This document shows, piece by piece, positions 41,631 to 53,500 of a stretch of 64,000 nucleotides of DNA (its first letter is position 1; every line of letters begins with the position of its first letter). This DNA comes from Leguminivora glycinivorella (taxonomy: Eukaryota > Arthropoda > Insecta > Lepidoptera > Tortricidae): positions 21,134,846 to 21,198,845 of the forward strand of contig NC_062981.1 of NCBI RefSeq assembly GCF_023078275.1, given 5' to 3'. The notes beneath the pieces were generated by a model. The model was not told the origin of the DNA. It ran no database searches and saw nothing but the letters and a program-made list of their open reading frames with translations. The translations under genes and the position numbers were made by a program.

Positions 41631-42563
41631 TGAAATTTGTATGGACCCCGACCGGATGCGTGTACGCAGGAGTCAGGACAATTATTCTAAAATAGAACGC
41701 AGGATGCATTATCGTTTATCGGTTCTATTTCGGACTTCCATTAGTATTGTTTTCTTGAGTAAGGGAAAGATTTATGAACATTTTTGTAAAGTGCTCGACT
41801 TATTTTTAAATGATTTTGGAACGGGGGATGGCGCTTCAGTTTCAACTACTTTTTATGCTGCTTCAAACGAGTTCCGTAATTAGAGATGGTTTTGTTATAT
41901 TTATGAATGAATTGCTTATTTATTTCGTCGAGGTCATATCAAAACCAATTTAAAAAAATATTTTTTTTAAAAAATAAAAATTACCGAGCTTTTCTCACGA
42001 AATGTAAGTGATGTTTTTAAATAAGAAAAGTCTACATTTTAAATAGAAAAATAATCATTCTGGCCATTTCTTATTTTTCTTCAGTATGTAAAAATGTGAC
42101 CTAACCCAGAAATCACAAAATAAATCAAGATGAAATGAAAAAAAATCAGCCATTTTTTCTCTGATTTCGCGCTTGGTACATGCCTAATAAAAATGCTCAG
42201 TAAGAGCTTTAGAGCCCGTTCATTAATTCCAATTGATAAATAATAAGTGTAAATATTATTATTTTGGCGTTACATTGCTCAGTCCTCGTGTAAAAAATTA
42301 TGTAGGTACATACTTACATATGTAACTAAAAGTACATTAAAGATTTTTGTATTTCTATTTAATAAATGAATGTAAAGAGAACTTATCCGTCTTGGATAAC
42401 AATCTAGAATAAATATAGATTAGGCTAAGATCTAAGTATGTACTGAATTAATTTTTATTAAGCAGAAACGTCTGCTAACGATTCTAAACATTACGATTAG
42501 ACGTCACCCCAAGACGTGTGTACAAAAAGGAAAGGCATGGAAAGATTTGCGAAGTCCGGCGTG
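41631..42563. other. No gene recognised
   Basis: An 85-codon frame at 41,626-41,883 (with LSVLFRTSISIVFLSKGKIY) is not a family I know and may be part of a repeat. The remainder is AT-rich. Confidence 0.4.
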
Positions 42564-42636
42564 GCTTCCGTAGCTCAATTGGTAAGAGCATTGCACGGAT
42601 TGCAAAAATGGTGCGGGTTCAAGTCCCGCCGGAAGC
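42564..42636 (+). tRNA. tRNA-like sequence (73 nt), likely pseudogene or SINE head
   Basis: The acceptor stem pairs perfectly over 7 bp (GCTTCCG/CGGAAGC), the D arm has box A (TAGCTCAATTGG) and the T arm pairs perfectly with box B (GGTTCAAGTCC). A T-rich pol III terminator-like run follows. The 17 bases where the anticodon arm should be do not form a proper 5-bp stem and 7-base loop, so I cannot assign an anticodon. It may be a decayed tRNA or a tRNA-derived repeat. Confidence 0.5.
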
Positions 42637-42639
42637 GTA

Positions 42640-43044
42640 AATTTTTCCATTTTTTCCTTTAATATAAAAATGTTAAGTATGTACTGATTATTTTTTAAAT
42701 AAACGAAAGAAACAGTTGATTTTTTTTTATGTATTTCAAAATGTATTTAGATCTTTTATCGAGTAACGGATGCTAGAGATTTAAGAAATACCCAAAGCCC
42801 AGAATACGATAGTTGTGCGGAACTTCCGGAAGTGCCCGCAAGATACAAAGCTGGCGTGTATCCGGTGCGTGAGTTACGGCCTTATTTGCGGGGCCCGATT
42901 TATGACGCCCGCGCTCGGCTTGTAAACAACACTGATTCGCGCTCTTGAGGATAAAACATAATATTACTCCTGGAAAGTGTTTAAGTACTAAAAGGTAAAG
43001 AACCAGAACAAGTTCATCCTGACTTTCTGGACACGTGGCAAACC
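42640..43044. other. No gene recognised
   Basis: AT-rich, then a GC-richer patch at about 42,800-42,950. The last bases may belong to the 5' part of the following LINE fragment in another frame. Confidence 0.4.
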
Positions 43045-43262
43045 AAGAACAAACGGGCCTCTCGCTCGTTTTTGCCCAAAACATGCAAGTTGTGGATTGA
43101 GCTACCTTCTGAGGTGTTCCCCTTGCGCTATGACATGGGGTTCTTCAAGAAGCAAGTATTTAGGGTTCTCAAAGGTTGGCAAGGCATTAGTGACTCTCCT
43201 GATATTGCTTATGTCCATGGGCGGCTCGTCTGCTCGTTTGCTGCCTATTACATAAAAAAATA
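43045..43262 (+). pseudogene. LINE ORF2 C-terminal fragment
   Basis: The frame reads KRASRSFLPKTCKLW, ELPSEVFPLRYDMGFFKKQV and LKGWQGISDSPDIA, then VHGR and an A-rich end. This is the same Jockey-group C-terminus as at 10,215 and 11,918. The usual 3' UTR part is shortened. 5' truncated and not functional. Confidence 0.7.
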
Positions 43263-43296
43263 AAATAAAATAGAATAGAACAACTACATAATACCT

Positions 43297-43760
43297 GGTA
43301 CATTACGATACAAGTGCGGAAAAGAGGAAGTTCGAAACTAGTAGGGATAATTTAAAACACGGCCTTAGTATATAGTGTATAGGGAACTTGACCGTAGTTA
43401 AACTAAAATATTTTATATTATGCACGAAATAAAGCATCAGATAATTATAAGAAAAACATGGACAGAAGTTATTTTTAAATCCAAATTATATTTAATAAGT
43501 CAGGTAGAAATATACAAAGTAACTGAGATGACCGTGACGTCACGCAATTCGATTTCATATAAATTCCATATTAGCAAGTCGTTCAAATTTGTTTTGACAG
43601 TTCTTAAAAAGAAGCTGATTTGACTAGGAGGCAAGTAGCCTATTGCACGATGTTTTTACACATGGCGCTATGAAGTTTCGACATAGGCACATTTACGTAC
43701 TTAGAGAACCACTTAGCACACTAGTGCGGTAAATTATCATTATTATGAACTGAAAATGAG
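43297..43760. repeat. Repeat G copy interrupted by one arm of repeat H
   Basis: The outer parts match repeat G at 55,895-56,119 (TACATTACGATACAAGTGCG at the left, GAAGTTTCGAC and ACTAGTGCG at the right). The middle (about 43,440-43,655) matches, in reverse, the outer left part of foldback H at 45,572-45,740 (TTCTTAAAAAGAAGCTGATT, TAGCCTATTG). H therefore appears to have inserted into G, leaving or later losing most of its body. Confidence 0.6.
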
Positions 43761-43937
43761 ACACAAATTAATCCCATATAAGAGATGTTTAGATATGTAC
43801 CTACCTAATATAGGTATTTCATAATGTAGTACAATAAATTATTCAAGTTGATTTTCGTATCAGTGATTATTAAGGGAACTAATTAAAATTCCACAAGCCC
43901 CCGTGTATGGCATCAAACACGGTAATTATGCATTATA

Positions 43938-44198
43938 CAGAGTGTAACAAAAATGGTGGTGATCCGTTTAAGGGCGTACTCAGTATCGTATTCTTATCAG
44001 GAAAAAGTAGAAGAAAATTTTTTTTTCGCTAAAAAAATTTTCACGTTTGTATGAGCCGGGCCGCGCGAATCGGTCGAATCTCCATACAAAGATAAAAAAA
44101 TTTTTTGCGAAAAAAAATTTTTATCCTACTTTTTCCTGATGAGAATACGATACTGAATACGCCCTTAAACGGATCACCACCATTATTGTTACACCCTG
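43938..44198. mobile_element. Palindromic MITE with TA duplication
   Basis: Starts CAGAGTGTAACA and ends TGTTACACCCTG, flanked by TA at 43,936-43,937 and 44,199-44,200. Most of the 261 bp is one long inverted repeat (GGTGGTGATCCGTTTAAGGG on both arms) around a spacer with GAGCCGGGCCGCGCG. Non-coding. Confidence 0.85.
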
Positions 44199-44361
44199 TA
44201 TTATTTGATATTTTACCCACGAAATACGTCAAAGTAATTTCTTGCAAATTTCGCTAAATTCTCACTTTCTGTGTCTTTTTTGAAACTCGCAGTTCTAAAG
44301 CGACGCTCATATTTTAATGGTTATCATTAATTATGTAATAGCAAAAAGAGTTCGGTACTGT

Positions 44362-44600
44362 CAATGAAGTAAAATGTGTAGTCACAGTTAGACTGCCATC
44401 TCTCGACACAGGCTTAAAACTTTTCAACTTCCATTTTGACAATTTGGCCGATATTCTTAACTTGATATGTGTTAAAATTGTCTAATATTAATATTAGCGC
44501 CATCTAGCCGAGAATCAAGCAAAGGTGTAGCGCCATCTAGTTGACCATACATGTTTCTTGATGGCTGCGAGACACTTTTAGACTAAAGACCACATAAACT
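44362..44600 (-). repeat. Dispersed repeat E, copy c
   Basis: Same order of segments as copy a, uninterrupted (AGACTGCCATCTCTCG, TTTTGACAATTTGGCC, CTTGATATGTGTTAAAATTG, GCGCCATCTAG). It gives a second empty-site reference for the BEL insertion. Confidence 0.75.
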
Positions 44601-44780
44601 CATATTTTGTACCAATAACAACGTTTTATAAGGTAACTCATTGAAAGCTTCCCCTGGGTGGCATCAAACACAGATAAGGGCAATAAATCTTCACGTCCGA
44701 TAGCGCTATCTGGCGGTGAAAACTGGAGATTAACGTGTTAATAAACGGCTTTTAGCAGTCGTATCGTAGATTATTTACAC

Positions 44781-45053
44781 GACCGGTCTGGCGCAGTCGG
44801 TAGTGACCCTGCCTGCTACGCCGCGGTCCCGGGTTCGAATCCCGGTAAAGGGCATTTATTACTGTGATGAGCACAGATATTTGTTCCTTAGTCATGGATG
44901 TTTTTCTATGTATATAAGTATTTATATATTATATATATCGTTGTCTGAGTACCCACAACACAAGCCTTGAGCTTACCGTGGGCCTCAGTCAATCTGTGTA
45001 AAAATGTTCTATAATATTTATTATTTACTTATTTATTATTTATTTATTTATTC
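44781..45053 (+). mobile_element. tRNA-derived SINE
   Basis: The head carries perfect pol III promoter boxes: box A TGGCGCAGTCGG and box B GGTTCGAATCC. The body (GATGAGCACAGATATTTGTTC, CGTTGTCTGAGTACCC, TTGAGCTTACCGTGGGCCTC) is a SINE I recognise across moth genomes. The 3' end is a TTTATT-rich tail. Non-coding. Confidence 0.85.
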
Positions 45054-45571
45054 TTTCTCCTCGATTCTTTTATGATTTCTGATACATTTTATAGGTACCT
45101 ACACTTTCTGTTGCTACTCATGTAAATATATATTTTATTCAAAACTGATGAAAGTGATAAATTTGCCGTCTAAAGAAGTGGAACGTTGGAAGTGCAACGG
45201 TGGAGTGTAAGCGCGTAATATTAGCAAGTTGTGTTTCCCTATAATTGGGTGACATGTTTTTTATGATTTAGTATTTAAATTCATATGTTTTGATAGTACC
45301 TACACCTATTGCAAAATAAAATGAACACTAGAAAAGTCGCCTAGATCTCTATTCGCTAAGAGCGCGAATGTTACTGCCTTCATTTTGCAAGCTTTTCTAT
45401 TATAATTTTATAGATGGACAACCAAACCTTGGCACTAAAAAACTGCGCGAAATTCAAATTTTCTTCGCTAAATAAACCTTCGCTCTACATTTTCAATCAA
45501 TTTTTAAGTCTTATGGCTCTTCGATAGTTCCGCCAACGTCAAGGTGTAGGAAAGCACGCGTTTTATGCAGA
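45054..45571. other. No gene recognised
   Basis: AT-rich; nothing identified. Confidence 0.4.
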
Positions 45572-46588
45572 CAATAGGCTAGTTTCCTACTAGTCAAATC
45601 AGCTTCTTTTTAAGAACTGTCAAAACGATTTGCTAATATGGAATTACTATGAAATACTGAGGAGTGACGTCACGGTCAATTCATTTACTTTATATCTTTC
45701 TCTTTGACTTATTAAATATAAATTATGTTTTCCCCTCACTAGCTCAGAAACACGTGTTTTGTCCTTTAATAGCAGCGGGTAAAAACGCATTTTATCCACT
45801 AGTGGGTAAAGTAATTTGACCTTGAATAAAGTCAAATTAATTGCTTTAAAATTGATAAAAGTAGGTTAATCTAGTAATAAAGATGATTTTACCACCTGTG
45901 GAACTACTGGAAGCAGTGATAAATGCATTTTTTGCGTTGTAGTTTCCTCGCTATATTGAGGGGAAAAGTTTTGTGTTACACTCGGGTGCAAATGTATTTT
46001 ACTTCTCGTGTGTTAAAAAACTCGCAAGTTCAGGATTCTATTCTCGAACCACTCGCTTCGCTCGTGGTTCAACTATAGAAACCTTTCACTTGCTCGTTTT
46101 TAAATTCCACACTCGGCGTTAAAATACAACTTTGCCCCCTTGTATAACAAATAACTATTAAACATAACCACTGTCCATATTTTTCTTCTAATTATGTGGT
46201 GCTTTTTTTCGTGCACTGCATAATAGTTATTTGTTATACAAGGGGGCAAAGTTGTATTTTAACGCCGAGTGTGGAATTTTTTTACACACGAGAAGTAAAA
46301 TACATTTGCACCCGAGTGTAACACAAAACTTTTCCCCTCACTATAGCGAGGAAACTACAACGCAAAAAATGCGTTTATCACTGCTTCCAGTAGTTCCACA
46401 GGTGGTAAATCATCTTTATTACTAGATTCACCTACTTTTATCAATTTTAAAGCAGTTAATTTGACTTTATTCAAGGTCAAATTACTTTTCCCACTAGCGG
46501 ATAAAATGCGTTTTTACCCGCTGGTATTAAAGGACAAAACACGTGTTTCCGAGCTAGTGAGGGGAAAAATATTTTAACTAGCCTATTG
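45572..46588. mobile_element. Foldback element H, about 1 kb
   Basis: The outer ends are CAATAGGCTAGTT and its complement. Left arm (to about 46,160) and right arm (from about 46,221) are inverted copies around a 60-bp spacer; shared blocks include CACGTGTTTTGTCC, ACTGGAAGCAGTGATAAA, GTTGTAGTTTCCTCGCTATA and ACACTCGGCGTTAAAATAC. The left arm has about 87 bp and about 130 bp that the right arm lacks. Non-coding. A related single arm lies at about 43,440-43,655. Confidence 0.8.
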
Positions 46589-47420
46589 GCTGGAGAGCCT
46601 TACATTTTTCAAATTTTCCGCCTTTTTTGGTGCCAGAGGCTCTAAGTTCAATTATCATCGAAGACAGTCATTTTCCACTTTTAAACTTATTCCAAACTTA
46701 ATAATAGGTACCGTTTGCAGAGTATTACAGACATTTCTCTTAATTAATCTCTTAAATTAAATAACAATTAACACTTTCACAGTCTATTTTATCAAAAAAC
46801 CTGTGAAGGTAAAATTACTTTTAAAAAGTGTCTTGAATATGGCAGCTGCTAATTTTAAATTAGCTCCAGACACTACGTTTTGCGGGAATCGTTTAAATAT
46901 TCATTACGTTTTTCTTCGACGGGAAAGTTTTCTAGTAAAGTTTCACTATTACTATAAACTGCAGTAAAATAAAAAGTTGTTAATCGCTGTAATATAGAAA
47001 AGAGTTTAAGTTTAAGGACATTTTAAGTTTGACACAGTTTTAATAATTATTTAAGTATGCTTCAAAATTACTTAGTGGTGTAAAGTTTCCAAAATTCTGA
47101 AATTTTCACATAGGAAAACTTCGGAAACTTTCCACACTTTGTATGGACCATTGTATGGATGGAAACTTACCATTTCATAAATTTAAAATTTTCAAGAAAT
47201 TAAAGATTTTTTTGGAAAGTTTCCGCAACTTGCACATCATTAGGTGGGAGACAACCTCTTTGCTTTACATGAAATCCTACTTTCTATAAGAAGGTCGCAG
47301 GTTCAATTTCTCTTTTACGTTTTACGGACTTTGTCTGAGGTTATAACATTTTGATATTTACCTACTAAGCACTTCGATAAGAGGAAGTTTATTCTTATTA
47401 TTGTTTTTTTTTTAATAATT
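46589..47420. other. No gene recognised
   Basis: AT-rich. The part at about 47,090-47,230 has repeated GGAAACTTTCC-like and complement motifs, perhaps a decayed TIR element. Confidence 0.4.
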
Positions 47421-47433
47421 AATTTCATAACAA

Positions 47434-47513
47434 CTTAACTAGTTCATGTGCTCTGCCTACCCCTTTATGGGATATAGGCGTGATTATATGTATGTATGTA
47501 TGTATATGTATGT
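47434..47513 (+). mobile_element. 80-bp 5'-truncated RTE-like LINE tail with 13-bp target duplication
   Basis: Flanked by AATTTCATAACAA at 47,421-47,433 and 47,514-47,526. It contains CTCTGCCTACCCC, GGCGTGATTATATG and a (TATG)n tail, the same 3' end as the LINE at 1057-1570. Confidence 0.85.
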
Positions 47514-47729
47514 AATTTCATAACAATCGCCATTTATATCTTATAATACATAGATAAAACTACTTTCAAAAAGTTTTCAACTCACTTGCTCGTAACCTAT
47601 ATCTTTTTGAACCGCTCTTAGGTTCATAATTCAAGAAATTACAGAAGTGTGCCTTTTCATTATATTATCGCACTCTCTGATGATAATTTGATAGAGTTGC
47701 GATTGAAACTATGTAGTATATATACAAAG

Positions 47730-48553
47730 CTGGGCACCGTTAATCAAATAATTAACTTCGATAATCGCTAATCCGTTACTATAAAAGTTAACTTCGTTAA
47801 TCGTTAAAGCGATACATTTCAACAAATTTAACGGAAGTTAAAGTTAATCGATAATCCGTTAATCGCTATAAAAAACTATTTAGTATTTGCGTAAGTTTAT
47901 ATGTTACTCTAAAAGCCCGAAGTTCGCCAAAATCTCTTCAAAAATCCCAGCTGCCAATTGGTAAAAAGCAAAATGTTAATAAATATTGTTCTCTTTGGAC
48001 TTATATCGACGTTGGTTCGGTAATCGGTGCAGAGTTCGGTTATTCTAGGTTTTATATGTTTTATTGGGTCAATCATGCGGTCGTAGTCATGGTGCGTAGG
48101 TTCCTCGGATTGAGACACCTCTAATCGAAGTTGTGATCCACGGTAACTTGGTAGATAGCGCGGCCCGCCGAACTCTGCACTTTGGCTTGATACGTCGGTT
48201 GCGCGATTTGTGTGTCATGCCATGATTTACATTCTATTTCGCAGTTAGTGATGGGTGCAGTAGGACTAATAAACTTTAGCAGGTCTCGAACAAGTAATCC
48301 AAAGGCACCAATTTGTCTGTAGACTGTGAATTTACGTGAAAATCCTAGGTTTCGCCTTACTCCGGGCTTTTACAGTAGCGGTCAGAGCAAGTTTTACTCG
48401 GCGCGTGCGGAACTGGATTAACGATTAACGGACTCGAAGAAATTTAACGGAAGTTAACGGATCCGTTAACATTTTTTAAAGTTAACTTAAAAGTTAATCC
48501 GTTAACTAAAATGTTAACTTCGTTAATTAACGGATTAACGAGTTAATGCCCAG
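47730..48553. mobile_element. Non-autonomous TIR element with GTTAAC-rich ends
   Basis: Starts CTGGGCACCGTTAAT and ends ATTAACGAGTTAATGCCCAG-like sequence; the inverted match extends outward to TATATACAAAG/CTATGTATATA. Both ends are filled with TTAACGGATTAACG-type motifs, a layout like the hAT-like element at 12,438. No clear target duplication, partly because the Gypsy element inserted 12 bases beyond the right end. No transposase. Confidence 0.65.
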
Positions 48554-48564
48554 CTATGTATATA

Positions 48565-48748
48565 TGTAAGAAGTGAAACAACGTTTTCGGCCATAATGAT
48601 ATATTTCTATTTCATCTTACGCTAACCTAATCCTATTTCTATCTCTTTCGTTCAGTCATTCATTCATCCCTTTCTTTCTAATGTGTATTCAAGCATGCTG
48701 TCTCTTTCATTCAATACGTTTCGTTTTACACAGGTAATGCACCTTACA
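48565..48748 (-). repeat. Gypsy 3' LTR
   Basis: 184 bp. Differs from 55,000-55,183 only at CGCTAACCTAATCC versus CGCTAACTTAATCC. On the minus strand it is preceded by CAGAGGGCA, a short polypurine tract. Confidence 0.9.
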
Positions 48749-49744
48749 TGCCCTCTGAAATATATATGTGCAAAATAAATATTCTTTGCACATGTATATT
48801 TCACAAACCTTACATGTTCTTTATCTATTTCTATGACTTCTAGGTATTGAACTATGTTAACATGTTTTATATTTATTCTTGGTTGTAAATGTACTTTAAT
48901 ATAAACTTACAAAATGTTATTACTTTTTAATAAAAATGTTAGTAAGAAATTGTAGTTTCTTTCAGGAAGAAAAATAAACTGTCTATGTTACCTATACCTA
49001 TTTACATTCTAGTTTAGCAACTGCTATTTTATAGTGTTTTCGAAACTATTAGACAACTATGTTATTTTATAACTATTTGATGTATGCTGTATTTAGTGTA
49101 TGTCTACTATTATGTAGTTTAATTACCACTATAAAAAAGGCATTTGCTAAGTACCTACATACAATTCGTATTAAATCTAAAACTACTTATAGACCTTATA
49201 GTAACTATTTATTTTGTTTATTAACCCTTTAATTTGTGGTGGCAAAATACTTGCCGTTATACTTAAAACAATAACTCATTTATACAAGAACAATTACCGT
49301 TCAAAATTGAATGAGTGGAATAAATGGACAAACTTCATAAATGTTATTAAGTTAGTTCTGTTTTTTTTTTTTTTTTAAAGAAAAGGTTTAAATCAGCAAT
49401 AATTAATTTATCTCTGTAGATGTTTATTGATTATGACTTTTCTTGAGAAATAATTAATGATCATTTTCTTTTATCTTTACATAATATATAAGTTAGGTTT
49501 TACCTGAAACTATATTCCTGGCTGCTGTAATTTATATCTCTCTATTTTGTTAAATATTATGTTATTGTGATAAAAACTACACTACTAATTAATGCCATGA
49601 ACTGTATTGTTAATAATTTAAACTTTTGAGGATAGATATTACTTTAAAATGATGGCTTCCATAACTACATTTTAATAATTGTTAATTGTTACAAAATATG
49701 GTACAAAGTTACAATACTATTGTTTATAGTTAAATTGGGACTAC
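48749..49744 (-). other. Gypsy 3' untranslated region
   Basis: About 1 kb of AT-rich sequence between the integrase stop and the 3' LTR with no env-like or other frame. A T14 run lies near 49,362-49,376. Confidence 0.6.
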
Positions 49745-50563
49745 CTAATATTTTTGTGGTAACCTCGTCTGCCGGCCTCTGGACGTTACATACGGGCGTG
49801 TGTTGCTGACATCACTGGGGTGGTCCTCTTCGTGACGGTTGTGGTATTCTGGTGTGAGTTCCTCGCTACTGTGGTACTCGTCCGAGCTAGTGTCTTCTGG
49901 TTGGTCATCCACGGGATGTTCATCATGTAAATGATAGTTTTCATCATTATTGTTAGCTGAAAAATCTGAAATTAAATCAAGATTATGTGAATTTTGTAAT
50001 GGTTTTAAAAATTGTGTGTGAACAATTTTCTTGACGCTTGGCTTGTTAACGTCTTGAATTTCGTAACATACTGAGCCAATCTTCTTCAATATCTTAAATG
50101 GTCCTTTAAACCTTGGTGTGAGCTTTGTGTCTGTTGGTTTATACCATTCATATACAACATAGCTGCCCTCTTGGAAACTATGGTCCAGACGTCTCAAGTC
50201 ATATTTCTTCTTGTTATATGTATGTATGTTGTCAATCCTCTCTAGTGCTAATTTTCTTGCTTCTGTCAAGAGGTCTAATTGATGGCATCTGTCACTGTCT
50301 TCTATTAGTGTTCCAAAATGGATTTCATTAGGAGGTATCCTGGGATGGTATCCATGCATTAAGTAAAAGGGTGAGTGTCCCGTTGTTTTCTGTTTTGAAA
50401 CATTTATTGCTAATACTGCCCGGGGTAAGAGTTTGTCCCATTCATGGGTATTGTTTAACGCAAATTTAGTCAGAGTTGAGACTATTACAGCATTGGCGCG
50501 TTCAACTAGCCCGTTACTCTGAGCCGTGTAAGGCGTAGTTGGTACGTGTTGTATTCCATATTT
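49745..50563 (-). CDS. pol: Gypsy integrase C-terminal part (frame-shifted from pol)
   Basis: This frame continues integrase after the break near 50,563. It holds the NGLVERAN motif with the third catalytic acidic residue, then LMHGYHPR, RRLDHSFQEGSYVVYEWYKP and FKGPFKILKKIGSVCYEI (a GPY/F-type module), and a long acidic, histidine-rich tail ending near LPQKY. The first in-frame ATG is at 50,359 but the homologous reading starts upstream. In a working element it would be one protein with the preceding frame; the element as found would make a truncated integrase. Confidence 0.85.
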   Translation of the reverse strand, partial: KYGIQHVPTTPYTAQSNGLVERANAVIVSTLTKFALNNTHEWDKLLPRAVLAINVSKQKTTGHSPFYLMHGYHPRIPPNEIHFGTLIEDSDRCHQLDLLTEARKLALERIDNIHTYNKKKYDLRRLDHSFQEGSYVVYEWYKPTDTKLTPRFKGPFKILKKIGSVCYEIQDVNKPSVKKIVHTQFLKPLQNSHNLDLISDFSANNNDENYHLHDEHPVDDQPEDTSSDEYHSSEELTPEYHNRHEEDHPSDVSNTRPYVTSRGRQTRLPQKY

Positions 50564-53500
50564 TAAAAAACTTTTGAGTTGATTGGCTAGTGAAACAGGG
50601 TGCGCTATCAGATATATATGTTAATGGTGGTCCGTACACATATATAATGTCATCTTCAATTGTGTTCATCACGCTTTGGGCAGACAATGTGCATGCTGGT
50701 TTGGCAAAAATGTACCTAGTGGCATGATCTATGTGGACAAATATATAGGTGTTACCTGATGTTGTTTGTGGTAATGCCACTATATGGTCAGATGAGATAA
50801 CCTCCATTGGAGTATTGGGTACAGGTCGTTCTCCCATTTTTCCATATGCCAATTTGGTGCGTCTGTTAGTCCTTGCACATGTCATGCATGCTGCTGTATA
50901 TGCCTTGACATCTTGTCGGAGAGATTTCCACCAGTATTTGCTCTTGATTTTGTTCATAGTAGTGCTGAAATCCAAATGTCCATTATCGTCATGTGCCATT
51001 TTTAAAATTGAAGATCTTAATGCTTGTGGTACAACAATTTTCTCTTTATTTGTAAGTTCTTCATGGTTTATATGGAGTAATATGCCCTCAGACATTTTAA
51101 ATGAATCATTTATCTGTTTCAAATGCTGTGTGGTAACGTCTTTAGCCAATTTTGTCTTTATTTGTTGAATGAATGGATCTTTATGTTGTGCCAATTTTAG
51201 TTTTTCAACATTACTACTAACAACTGTTAGGCATACTTCACTTAATGGGTATCTTGATAAGTGATCCGCAATTACGTTTTGCTTTCCTGGCCGATGGACT
51301 GGTGTAAAATTAAATGGAGCCAAGTCTATTACATACCTCGCAAATTTTCTATTAAGTTTTGCCTTATTTATGATATATGCTGTTGAATAACTGTCCGTTG
51401 TCAGTGTGAACTCTTTGCCCAATAAATAAATACGAAATTTACTCACGATTGCCCAATGTACTGCTGTCACTTCAAGCTCGTTAATGTGGTATCGGGTTTC
51501 TGCATCTGTCAAACTTCTACTTGCATATTCTATTACTTTTCTTTCACCATTTTGTATTTGTAGTAAGCATGCGCCAATTCCTTGATAACTGCTGTCTGTT
51601 TCCACAATTGTTTCTGCATTCTGTTGAAAATTGGTCAAAATTGGAGCTGTCACAACTAATTTTTTTAATGTCAAAAATGCGTTTTGTTGTTCCTCGGTAA
51701 GTTTAATGTTTTTATTTTTGCATTTCTGTTTCTCCTCAATTGTTTGTGACTTGTCTTTTTTCAGTAAATTATGTAAAGGTTGTGCTATGGCAGCATAGTT
51801 TTTAATAAATCTACGAAAAGTTCCTGTGAATCCTAAAAATGATTGTATTTCTTTTATAGATGATAATGTTTGATATTGCTCGACTGCAGCTGTTCTTTTA
51901 GGGTCGGTCTTTTCTTGTAAGTGGCCAACTATTTTCCCAAATAATGGTATTTCAGTGTCTATGAAAATACATTTTTCTTTGTTAAGCTTTAGGTTTTTCT
52001 CTCTTGTAACCTGAAAGACTTTTTTCAATGTCTTGATGAACTCTTCAATTGTGTTAGAGCCTCCTGTAATGTCATCAAAATAAACTCGCACTCCCTCTTC
52101 ATATAAACTTCCATATGTTGACTTAACGACCTTTGACATTATGGAAGGTCCGCCAACAAGTCCAAACATAACTCTTAGAAATTCTATATGGTAGTCTTGG
52201 GTTACAACAGCTGTTTTAAATATGTCCTCTTCTCTTATGCATATGTTATGATAAGCATGATAAATGTCCAACTTGAATTTGTATATAAACTGGGATATGG
52301 TTGAGATGATGTCTTCCATTCTCTCGATTGGTTGTGTGTCTAACACCGTAATGGGGTTTATGGTTTTAGAGTAATCAACTACTGGCCTGTAGGGTGTGGT
52401 GTCATGAAACGGTTGGGACACAACAAACATTGGTGCTGCATATGGTGAATTTGACAGTCTACATATTTTCTGTTGAAGCCATGTTTCTACAGTCTCTTTC
52501 AAGAAAACTCGTTCTGGTTCTGGTAATCTGTAAGGCTTACAGCTAACAGGCTTATCACTGGTTAAATTAATTTCTAATTTAAAATCAGGAAATTTACCAA
52601 TGTCATTTTCATCCTTTTTGAAAATATCATCATATTCTGATACTAAATCCATTACTTTCTGTTTATTACTTAAGAGTACTTGCTGTATTGGCTTATTGTT
52701 TGACACACAACATGCAATTGAATTTTCTTTTCTTGTATAAGCTGGAAAATATTCAGTATGAGTAGGCGTTATTATGCATACTTTGCCATCAGGATCATGT
52801 ATTATGCGAGCGTATACAGCGAACTGCCAGTCTTTTCCAATTATCATAGGCACAGGTAAGTCGTGGCATATAGCAATTTGGGGCATGAAATAATCAATGT
52901 TTCCTACCTCAATGCGACCAGATATCCATCCTATAGGTGTTAGTTGATTACCAGCAACCTTGTAGGCTCCTTTAGTCCATGGGTAGACTTCAGTGTCCTG
53001 TGGCAATGCATCCTTGTCGACGATTGTGAGGACTGAACCTGAATCAGGCAAAGCATGTAATTTAAGAGATCCATTAATTGTCACTGGTATTAGTGTTACA
53101 TTAGGGGCTTCTTCTTGTATGCAACTTACTTGGTTTAAATTAGCATTTGGTTTTTGAGTAGAGCTTGTTGATGGCTGGGGCTTATTGTACTTATGTTCAA
53201 ACTTATTGTTATTGGCTTTACTAGTTGACGTTTCTGTATCTATGGCTGTTTTGGATGGCATTTTACAATCATACGAGACATGACCTTTCATTCTGCATCT
53301 ATAGCAAAATTGATCCTCTTTTCGGTCAACTTGTGGATTAAATTTTGGAATAAATTTGTTATATTTTTGGATTTCTGTGGTGTTACTTACTGTTTCGTTT
53401 TTATTAAACTTATCCCTTGGCATAATTCTTCTAATATTGTCCAGTGCAGCAGCATGACACAGCAAACCATCTACATCCTTACAACAATGAGATGCTAGCG

